Source: Euglena gracilis
Taxonomy: Eukaryota; Euglenida; Euglenophyceae; Euglenales
NCBI GenBank assembly: GCA_039621445.1
Contig: CP154954.1
Coordinates: 33,696,652 to 33,760,651, forward strand
Length of the DNA stretch: 64,000 nucleotides
Reading direction: 5' to 3'
Below, in pieces: positions 49,673 through 60,700 of the stretch. Each line of letters opens with the position of its first letter. The stretch's first letter is position 1. The notes beneath the pieces are model-generated. The model was not told the DNA's origin. It searched no databases and saw nothing but the letters and a program-made list of their open reading frames with translations. Both the position numbers and the translations under genes were made by a program.

Positions 49673-50921
49673 TGGCTTCTGTCTGACGCACTGTCGCTCT
49701 TCAGCAAGATCTGAGATGCTCTTGGAAAACTGGGCATGCGCATCGTTGTTGGTTTTTTAAAATTTTTTGAGGGGAAAGGTGGCCAATTTGTGTAGAAAGG
49801 CTTGACCTACTCAGGAACAATGGGGGGAGGGTCAAAATTGCAACCTTTTATTCTTATTATCGGAGAATGGGAATTTGGAGGACCGAGCGGTGCCCAGACA
49901 TCCCCCCGTGCGGACACCTCAAAAAAACAACACCTCTGGAAACATAGAAATATAAAAAGGGTCCTGGGGGCAGTGGGGAGAAGTGATTTTCATGCATTGA
50001 AATGGGGGGTTCCAACTGAGGGCATAAAATTGCAGAATGGCCTTCCAGCTGCATCCTGGGGCATGCAGAACCTCCAACCACTGCAGAAAATCCCGGAAAC
50101 GGAAGAGGCAAGTGCTTTGTTGCAAACCCAGAACCTGTAAAGAGCTTAGACTCGGCAGCGGCTAAAAAAAAAAAGAAACGTTTGCCATCCAAAGAAATGC
50201 ACCGAAGCAGAGACATCTCCCCCCCACCACACCAGAGGTTTTCTTCAAGACCCGGGGGGGGGAGGGGGGTCCATCCGGCCAGCTGGAAAAAGGTGCTGGC
50301 TGGACCCCTCCAGGGGGGGGGGAACCAGCCAACTGCCGGGCTGGAATCAGATGATACACAAAACCTGGTGGAAAAGGCCAAACCCAGGTGAGTTGGAATT
50401 TTTCTGCCAAAATTTGCAGCAAAAGGCGCCGAAACCTTCAGAAATGACACCTTTGGCCAAATTTGACTCCATTCTTTCAAAAAAATTTTGACGCTTCGCG
50501 CCAAAAAGAGAGGAAATACCCGCCTCTGGCGAGCACGACCCCCCCCAGGGGGGGGGGGGCTCGGCCGCGCCCACCCACCCACCTGGGTCACGTAACTTAA
50601 AAAAGCCTCTGGGGGGTTCAGCGGGCTGGGAGCTGCTGGTTGAAGAAAAAAAAGGAAAAAAGGACCCCCTCCCCCCTGGGGGGTGGTAGGGTCCCCTCCG
50701 GCTTACAAAAACCCCTGCCCCCCACCGGGAGGAGAACTGCCTGGCATCCGAATCCTTCCAAACGTGCACAGCAAGCTCCGCAGTGAAAGCAGACGCAGCG
50801 AGGGTTCGGCGGCAAAACCAAAGAACACAGAATGGCCGCCGGATGGGGTGCCTCATTCGATGCCACACTGGACTGGCGTCGTGTGACCCGCCGAGGGCCA
50901 ATGGCCCTGTGGTGGAACCGC
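49673..50921. other. spacer, no supported gene
   Basis: 50233-50717 looks like a decayed CAGGGGTTTTCTTAAG element (right end CCGGCTTACAAAAACCCCTG). No exon is seen. Confidence 0.4.
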
Positions 50922-51063
50922 CTCGGGGTCAGGGTTTGATATAAGGACAGGTGGGGGGGGTGGTCCGGACCCCCCCCCCTGCGGGCCAGGAGGGGGGGGG
51001 GGGGGGGGGACACCCCCCACCTAAACCATGTACGCCCTCCTTATATCAAACCCTGCTCGGGGT
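50922..51063. mobile_element. 126-bp hAT-like miniature element with perfect 8-bp TSD
   Basis: CTCGGGGT at 50922-50929 and 51056-51063. Ends CAGGGTTTGATATAAGGACA and TCCTTATATCAAACCCTG. The cleanest copy of its family in the window. Confidence 0.85.
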
Positions 51064-51308
51064 GCGCCATGCTTCGCATGGAGGTGTGTGCGTGTGTGTG
51101 TTCTTGTGTGTCCATATGTGGAGGAGGAGCAGGGAGGGGGGGCAATCTTGATCAATGCGACTGCCCCACCGAAGGCGGAAGGCACTCCACAGCAGGCTGG
51201 TCCCCATACCCCGGTGGGCTCTTACGTACCCTGGAACCAGAATGCCAAATTCAACTTGGGATTGGGTTGCGCTGGGATGATTGAGGAGGTCGAATTTTTA
51301 ATTGGTCG

Positions 51309-51706
51309 TCAGAAAATTTTTTTGTCGTTCGCTGCACAGAGAAAAAAATTCTTCGGGTCTCCTGAAACACAACAATTTTTTTTTTCGTTTGCACTTGCGC
51401 CACAACTGAATTGCGACTGAATTGCCTCATGTTGACAGTTCGCATCTGCTGCAAGGAATACCAAGGAATCCAAAACCACCAGCTCTGTGTTGGAAATTGG
51501 GCCTTTTATTTTACCAATTTCCCGGCCCCTCCCTGCCGGCTGGTGCCCGGCCAGGGGGGTGACCAAGGGACTGGCCTGGGCGGTGAGGGCCGCAGCCAGG
51601 GCCGCCAGGCCGCTCATCGCCGTGAACGGCAGCATGAGCCGCAGCAGCCCCAGGTCGGGGCTCAGCGAGTTGCTCCACGAGAACAGCGGCCCCCACACGG
51701 CGGTGC
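51309..51706 (-). CDS. C-terminal exon of the ZIFL-type transporter
   Basis: CCCGCAG acceptor. TAVWGPLFSWSNSLSPDLGL then LRLMLPFTAMSGLAALAAAL. The frame stays open to a TGA/TAA-type stop at 51309-51311, but the last ~80 residues lose membrane character, so a splice at GTAAAA near 51520 is possible. Confidence 0.55.
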
Positions 51707-54700
51707 CTGCGGGGAGGGGAAGGGGGTGTGGTGGCGGGGGCAGGGGGGGGGGGGCCCGCCTCCCAATCAAGGGGCGGGGGGGGGGGCTCCTTCCCGCCTC
51801 AACGCCAGACAGCCCTGGGCTCTGCGGGGGACGGCCGGTGCCTCAAATGAGGCACTCACAGCTCTGTGGGAAATGGAAAACCTATCAGCGGGTTTCCATT
51901 TGGGGGATGGGCCAGCAGAAAAACAGAAACATGCACCAGCACATGCGGCAGTGAACCTGTGAACAAAACAACGCCACAAATGCGGGGACGCATTTGCAGA
52001 CCCAACGCGAAACCACTGCCCCGGGAGAGGCGGTTGCGTCAGGTGGATGGAGGGGGGGACCGGCGGTCCGGCCCACGGCGACCAACACCGCCGCCACGCC
52101 GTTGGCGCGGCCGCGGACGCGGTGGGGCACGGAGTCGTTGATGAGGATGAAGACGAACGTGTACGCGGCCTCCGTGCTGACGCTGAGCAGCATGAACGCC
52201 GCCGCGGCTGAGGGGTGGGGGGGGTGGGGGGGCTTTTGTTGATTTTTTTTTGCGGATCCGACAAAACAAATTTTTTTTTGCGGGGGACAAAACTTTGGGA
52301 CTTCCCCCCCCCCAGGCACATTCATTGGAAACACATTCAATTTCTGTGAGGACCATTCCAAAATGTTCACGGTCCTGAGTCCTTTTTCTCCACCTGACCC
52401 TCCCATCAATGCCATCAAAAATTACTTCGGCACTTGAGGCTCCGAACGAAAAAAATGGCCCAAAAATCTGGAAACACGAGAAGGGATGGTGGCAGGGCTG
52501 TACGGGAAGGGGGCGGCTGGCACGGGAGGAAGGAGGTGGGGGGGGGTCGACTCCCCCCCACCACAGCACCTTGCAAGAAGAAATTCCTTTGGTGCCGAAG
52601 GAAAAAGTTGAGAAAATTGCCCCCCCCCCCAGAAATATGGGAAAGCCTGGTTGGGGTTCGGGGTGGTCGACCCCCCATAGGGTTCCGGGGATTCCTGCAC
52701 AGCCCTGCCCCAACCTCAAAGCCGAAGGACTTCCTGGAGGGGGCCCTGCACCCCTCATTCGCCCCCCGGGGGGCCCTGCCCCACGGGGGGGGGGCAAACT
52801 GGGCCAGAACCGAAGTTAGCGCCGGCCATAAACAGACAAGAAGCCTCCGTGCGACTGAGGGAGGGAATGGGACGGCGGCGGGGCGACCAGCGCTGCGGGG
52901 AAGGCAGGGGAAGGGCGGGGCACCGGCGGCGGCCTCCGCCCGCGGGGAGTGGGCCCGGCCGGCGAGGGACCAGAGCGGCGCGGCGAAGGCGTTGAGGGCG
53001 AGGGCGCCCATCGCGAGCCGGAACGCTGCGGTGGGGGGGCGGGAGGTGTGTTGGGGGTGTGGGTGGGGTGTGTAGCCCCTCCCCGGCCCCTTGGTCCCCG
53101 CCTGCCGACTGCGGGCACTCCGAGCCGCCATGGGGGTGGCCCTCTGCCTCGGGGGGGCCAAAAGCTACGCAAGCGAGTCTCTGAAATCAGGGGGGGAGAC
53201 GTACACTGGTGGGGTGTGGACCACCGGGGGGTGGGGTGTGTGTGAGGTGACCGGACCTTGGCGGCAGCACAGCCGTCGCGTGAGCCACGGCACCAACAAC
53301 AGCTGTGACCCGATCAACGCAGGGCCTGCAGGGCAGGGGGGGTTGCCATGTGGGGTCACAGCAGGCTTTGATGGAAAGGGCGGGTGGTCGGACCCCCCTT
53401 CGGTCCAGGGGGGGGGGGCCCACCTAAATAAAAACGCGGTCTTGGCAACTGATTTCGGCCCGGCGCAAAGCGATTTGACCACCCAAAACGGCCAAAAATG
53501 CCATTTTGGGCACTTTTTTTGGGCAAAAATTTGGCAAATGCAAAAAATTCTCGGCAAGAAGCGCCGGAAGGAAAAAATGACCTTTTTGGGGGGTCCCGGG
53601 TATCCCCCCAGGGTCGGTCCGGACCCCCCCTGCCAGGTGGGGGAGTTGGTCCAGACCCCCCCTTCTCCGGCCTTGGGGGGACACTCCCCCACCGAAACCC
53701 CGTCCTCCTTATCCCTGGTCAACAGGGGGTGAATGGGACGGCAAAGAGGGGGATGTGGGTGCAACGCACAAATAGGACCGACGTCAGGATTGCCGGCCGT
53801 TGATGAATCGGCATCGTCACCAACATCTAGGACAGAAATATGCGCTCCATTGCCAGGCTTTGCCAGAGGGAACATGGCATCAACCCTCATTGCTGGCAAC
53901 GTACTTGCGCCAACCATTTACTGCCCATCTGGTGTATCATTTGATTTTTTGGAACTTGTTAATATTGTTTCGACCCTTTGCCGACCATCCACGATAAGCA
54001 CACCAGTGAAAGCCATGGCGGAGCCCAGCTGTGCAGCAGAAAACCCAAAGCCACCATGGGGGTGGTCCATGATGACCCACTGCCAGGTCCCGCCTTGTAA
54101 CACCCAATGCAATTTGGCAGGAGAATGTATGCACAAAACACTGATCACACCAAACAGTTCACAACAATACACGTAACATATGCATGAACCATGTATACAT
54201 GCGCACACACAAACACATAGCAAAAACAACAGCAGCAGGAAGCACCAGCAGCAAACAACGACGAGCAGTGTTGTTGCAATGACGAGCATTGTTGCAGCAG
54301 CATCAGCAACAACTGCTTGTTGCTGCAGCAGTTGTTGCTGCAGCAACATCGTAATTGAGTTATTGTGCTATTGTGAGAGTTATGATTTGTTTTCTCTGTT
54401 GTTGCCACTGCTGCTGTCACACATGTTCTCTTGATGGCATTGGCACAAGGAAATGCCTGCCCACAGGGGGAAGAGCTCTTCATATCCGATGTGGCATACT
54501 CCCAACATACAGTACAGCGCGCTGCTGACTAAAAAGAGCAGAGGAGGTGACGCCAGATGGTACTTCCTCGTCACAAAACAGAAGATAATGTGATGCAAAC
54601 TGGGATGATGACATATTCGATATTTACCCAAAATATTCATTTTGCAAAAATGCAAATTTTCATGCAAAAAAAGTTGCAAGTTCTGCAACTTGCATATCGC

Positions 54701-57700
54701 TTTGCATAAAAAACCGTGCATTGCATAATATCTATTGTGTGTAACCTTTTTTGGCCAATTATTGTGGCGTCTATGCAAGATCCTGGGACAGGTTGGCACA
54801 CCCTGTGGGTGGAGGTGACCCGTGGGGGGGGGACCCAACGCTCCTCCCCCCAGGTGAGTCCTGAATTTTTTTTAAAAAAAAACTAGTAAACCCCCCCCAA
54901 ATATAAAACCCCCCGGTTTTATATTTGGGCGGAAATTTCAAGACCCCGAGGGGGGGTTTTATATTTGGGGGGGGGGTTATGTTCGGTCGGAAAATCAACT
55001 TCCCGGCGGGCTCCGGTAGTCACATTTTTGGTCCAAAATCACAAATACGCCCACCCTTGGGGGTCCAAAAACTTCATTTTTCGGGCGAAGGAGCAATTTT
55101 GACATTTTTTGGTAAAAATTGTTCCCAAATCTGCCAAAAAATCACAATTTCTGGAGAGAATTGTCGAAAAATTTTCCTTCCGGCGCTTCGCGCCGGAGGG
55201 GGGGGTTTATATTTGGGCGGGATTTCAAGGTCCTCAGGGGGGGTTTTATATTTGGGGGGGGGTTGTATTTGGGGGGGGGGGGGGTATATTTGGGGGGGGT
55301 TTATGCGGGAAACTGGCCATTGTCATGAGAAGACAAATAAATGGTGCTAAAAAACTGAAACAGGACACACAGGTGGGTCTGGAGGAGTTGGGGGGGGGGG
55401 ACTCTGGGCTGCGTTCAATCAAAACAAAACCTTTCTTGCAAACGGTTTATTCGGCCACGTGGCACTTTTGGAAACAAGAGGAGGGGTGCGCAACACCGGG
55501 AGGGCTGGAGCACACTTAACAATGCGGGGCGCAGTACCGGTTCCTCCACAGCGATCAGAGGGGCGGCCTCTGAAGGGAGGGAAGGGAAATGAAGGGATGC
55601 GGGGGCAGCAGAGAGTCCACCAGGGCCTTTCTAAAAGACCCCTGAGGCGAGGGCAGCTGGAAAAACGTGGTGGCTGCCGGTGGAGTCCAGGGAGTGGTCT
55701 AGCCGGCATCCAGCTGGACCTGGATGGTCGCCCCAAAAAACACGCAAAAACCCGAAAGAAACAGCCCAGATCCCACCGGCAGCCAGACTTTTGGAGGCCC
55801 TCCCAAAAAAACCACTCAAAGATAGGCAACATGGATAATTTTTGGACCCCTTTTTCAAAAAAAATTGGTCCAGCCCAGCTTTGCCGGGCTGGCCCAACTT
55901 TGTTTCAGCGGACCCCCCAGTGGGGGCTGGAAGCTGCTATTTTGGCTGATTGGTCCTAAGTGACCGACCCCCGGGGGGTTGGGAAATTGGTTTTTGAAGC
56001 GTGACTGAAAGTGTAAGTGACCCCCTGTGGACGCCAGGGGTTTTCTTTAGCCAGAGGGACCCTGCCCACATGGGGGGGGGGTGGAGCCAGCCAGCACCTT
56101 TTTTCCAGCCAGCTCAAAATCAATGGATTTTGGCCAAGAACCCGAAAAACTTTCTGGCACCTTCGGCGCTGGGTGCTTAGACGGATGGGAATGCACTTTT
56201 CTTGTTGAGTCACAAAATTCTGGCAGTTTTAGTGAAAATGTGCATCCGCGCATTCTGGAAGCGGAGTGCGCAGGTGCAGATTCCGAATGGTTTGATGCCT
56301 CTTCCAGACTGTGTGAAAACACCACAAAAATGAGCTGTTTCGATTTAAAACGACAACAAAGACCACCCACTCATATTCTGCTTCAACTGCGTATCATGCT
56401 GTTTACAGCTGTTTCCCGACGACTGCGGTAGAATGCATGGCTGGACACACACTGTGCACACTCCAAACGACATGCGGAACACGGGCGACACAGGCCAATT
56501 TGGGCCTGGGTGTGCCACCTTGTGTTCACCAATGTGTGCTGATGGCTTCCGGGGGCAGGGCCTGGTGAACCCAGGATGAGCATGGGAAAGGACTCCTTGC
56601 AGCCAGAGAGGCACAGCCCTCCCAAGGTCAAAATAATAGGGGTGCCACTGAGTATCAAGGCCGAAGAATGCGCACCTGCGCATTTTTGGAAACCCAAAAG
56701 AAATTTTTTTCGTGCTGCTTTTTCTGTGCATTCCACTGTGTCGCACCATGGGAAAATGGATGAGAAAGGGAGTTCAGTGCCTGAGAAAATTCCTCAGTGA
56801 CGGGCACCCAAATTCCCAACTGCGGTCAGCAGCCTTTCATGGCATGAGTAAGAAGCTGGCGAATGCGCACATGCGCAAAAAAGCGTCCTGTGGATTTCTT
56901 CAAATTACAGCCACACTTCTAAATTTTTGCACTCCCAGGTGGGCCTGCCACCACCCACGCCAACTCCCCCCGCCTGGCCTGGGTTGGAAACCACACAGCT
57001 GAAGTGTAGACCTCCCTGCGAGGATCGAATGGTGTCCGAGGACGAGGCAGCCCTGGAGCGAAACACAACAGAGGAGGACCACCACCTGGGGCCTTGTTGG
57101 CAACGAACGTCATCCACCACACAAACACTTATTTATCATATACTGAGTGTCGACGCTCCAGCACTGAAAACAACACCACCCCTGGCCGCTGTGAAGACCA
57201 AGGAAAGCACATATGCACACACTTTCTGCACACACCCCATCCGCAATGGCTGCAGTCAAACATGGCACATCGGGATGAGTGCGCACGTGAACCCTTCTTG
57301 TGTCTCCCCTTAAAGCACCCTGGTAGGAGGTTGCCACCAGGGGTTTTTTTTAAGACCGGGGGAGGGGGGGGTCCCCCCACCCACCCCTGGGGGGCCCCCC
57401 CGGGGGTCCCGGGGGACCCACAAAAAAAAAGGCCGAAAAATTGCGAAAAATGCTAAAAAAAAAGCACTTTTCAAAAATTTTCGGCGCCTTCGGCGGCAAA
57501 AAGTATATCCCACCCCCCTCTGGGGGGACCCCAGGGGGGGGGGGGGCTCGGCCGGACCCACCCACCCTACGGGGGTCCACAACTGAAAAAAAAACCCTGG
57601 TTGCCACCAGGCTTGTGCTTAAGGACCCCGGGGGGGGTACTGGCTAGCCAATCGGCTAGACACTGGAAAAAATGGACTAGCTAAGACCCCCCCTCCCCAG

Positions 57701-60700
57701 GGTTCGATATAAGGACAGGGGGGGGGGGGGGTCCCGCCCCCCCCCCCTGGGGGCAGGGGGGGGGGGGGGTGGGGGGGGAAACCCCCCCCCCACCTAAACA
57801 GGTGCGCGGTCTGGGTTACCGAAAATTTTTGACCCCCAAAACGACCAAAAGTGCCATTTTGGGCACTTTTTGGGCAAAAATGTGCCAAAAATGCAAAAAA
57901 ATTTTCGGCGCAAAGCGCCGGAGGAAAAAATTGACCATTTTTGGGGGGGGGGGGTCCCGGGAACCCCCCCCCCGAGGGTCGGTCCGGACCCCCCTGGCAG
58001 GTGGGGGGGGGTCCGGACCCCCCCTGCGAGCCAGGGGGGAGGGGGGGGTGGGGGGGGACACCCCCCCACCTAAACCATGTACGCCCTCCTTATATCAAAC
58101 CCTGGCCCTCCCCCCCTGGGGGGTCCGGGGGTCCCCCCAACTGGAAAATTTTTTTTCCTCCGACGCTGCGTGCCGAGGTGGAAATGAGGTTATAGGTTTT
58201 GGGCTGGTTTTCTTCCAAAAATTCCCAAAAATGGCCAAAAACGGGCATTTTTGGCCATTTTGGGGGGTCCCAAAAAAAATTTCTGGCGCTTTGCGCCGGT
58301 CACTGGAAAAAAAATTTCCACCAGCCAGCCCTGCTAGCAGACCCCCCCCTCCGGGGGGTCTGCTAGAAATCCCACTAGCCAAATTTGGACTAGCTGCAGT
58401 CCAGCCCCCCCCCCCCCCCCGGGGGGGGGCTGCAATCCCTTAAGCACAACCCTGGTTGCCACGCAGGGCCATGCCAAACAACTCGGCACACAAGGTGGAG
58501 GCACAGCCCAGGAGACAGGGTCTACCGCAAAAGTGGAATTTTAACATTTTGGTTACCTCTGTGGAGGCTCCGCGGAGCCTCAAGGTAACCAGCCTCCACG
58601 GAAACTAAGGTAACCAGCCTCTGCGGAGGCTCCAAGGGAACCAGCCTCCGCGGAGGCTAAGGTAAACAGATTTGCCAGGGCATGTTGTGAACATGGAAAT
58701 GAATGGGAATTTTTTTTTTGTGTTATAAAGAGAAACATTATTCAATGTCAAACACGGCGACTGCACTCAGTGGCAAATCATCCACTTCCGAACTTGTCAG
58801 AACCTGTCTGTTTTCTGCCCATTTGCACAGAGGATACAAAAAATTCACGGACTTTGGGTGGCAACAATAGAGCTTAAAACGAAAAAGAAAACGAATTCAT
58901 TCAGCCAGAATTACAGCAAAATTATCCAGAGGCCAGAATTGTACCCAAAATTGTGACCCTGATGGGATTTGTCTCAGCTTTTGAGCCCGGATTGCACTGG
59001 AGTGCATCGTCTACAAGGAGAACTAACAGTCACACAGGGGGAGGTGGCAAGCAAACTGCACGTCAGCACAGATGTCATGTTGCAAAAAAAAGGTCACGTG
59101 AAATCCAAAGTGGCGTCCATTTATCTGTGCCGGGGGGAGGGGGGCAGGGGGGGGGGGGGCACCTGCGGCCCCTCCCCCCCGGACCCCCCCCTGCCCCCAC
59201 CCCCCTTCCCTTCTCCCACCTACCCCCCACCCCCCCCCCTCCCCCACTTCCCAATAACAACATCCTATTATGTGGACCAGGGGTTTTCTTAAGGACCCCC
59301 CCGGGGGGGGGGCAGCCTCCGGCTGGCAAAAAGGCTGCTGGCTGGAAATGAGCTGCTGGCTGGACCCCCCCCCCGGGGGGATAGGGGGGGTCCGGGGCTG
59401 GAGCAGGCTGGGCTGGGCTGGGTCGATGAAAACCAAAATTTTCTAACACATTTTTTTGCCGTTTTCGACATTTTGCTTGATGGATCTGGATCAAGGCTGG
59501 GGGGCTGTGATGGAGGAAGCTGTAATGAGGGGAAAAATGCAGGGATAGGTGAGCTGGGCAGCCCAGTTGGCTGGCCATCCTGCGGCCGGCTGGCCCGGCC
59601 TCCGGCCGGCTGGACCCGACTTTATTTCAGTCGACCCTGGGACAGCCCAAATTTAGGCTGCTGGCTGGATTTGAGCTGCTGGCTGGCTGGCCCCCCCCCC
59701 CGAGGGATGGGGTGCCCTCCGGCTTAAGAAAACCCCTGGTGTGGACAAAATTTGGCGGACATGGCGCAAATGGCAAATGGGTAAACAATAAAGACAAAAT
59801 AAGGCGGACATGTCGTTTTTGTGGGAAATGGATAAATGGTTTCGAACAAGTTTGGCGGATATGGCTTAAATGGCAAACGGGTGAACGGTCTGTGCTCATC
59901 AACGGACATGGCGTTTTTGTGGCAAACGGGGGGGTATGGGGACGTGTGTGAGGGAAAAATAATTTTGTTTTTTGTGGGGACGTGGGCGGTGCTGGAGTCT
60001 AAACAAAATTTAATTTGTAAAAGGATATGTGGCAAAAATAAAAAAAACGTCAGCCAGGTTTGTACAAGCTCTCCTGAGCAACATGCACCTTTTTGTTGTG
60101 GAGTTGGGTGAAAAAATTAAAATAAAATTCCTCTTCCTCTGGGCACCAGTGTGGGTGAAGTGGGGGGGGGGTTGGCGCCAACCCGTAAAACATTTCTTTT
60201 TCATTTTTTTGGCCCGCGTACAGAATTGGTTGCCTCTGCGGATGCTCCAAGGAAACCAGCCTCCATGGAGACTCTGAGGTAACCAGCCACCGCGGAGCCT
60301 CTGAAGAGCCTCAAGGAAACCCGCCTCCGCGGAGACTCAAGGTAACCAGCCTCTGCGGAGGCTACCAGCCTCCGTGGAGGTTCTGAGGAGGCTAAGGTAA
60401 CCAGCCTCCGCGGAGCCTCCGCGGAGACTAAGGTAACCAAAAGTTAGGATTCCACATTTGCTGGGACCCCAGGAGACATACACCCGACTTTGGCGGCATC
60501 CACCTGTGCAATGAGATGCCACTGAAATCGCTGCCAAAAGGGCCAGCATGCCACAATGCTGTGCTGGCACTGGGTTCGGGTTTCCAAGCACAACTCCCCA
60601 CAACACAGGGAGTGCGCACCTGCGCACTCCCCCTGACGGAGTGCGCAGGTGCGCACTCTTGTGGATGCCTAGCGCTGCTCCCCTCCTGCTCTCCTGCAGA

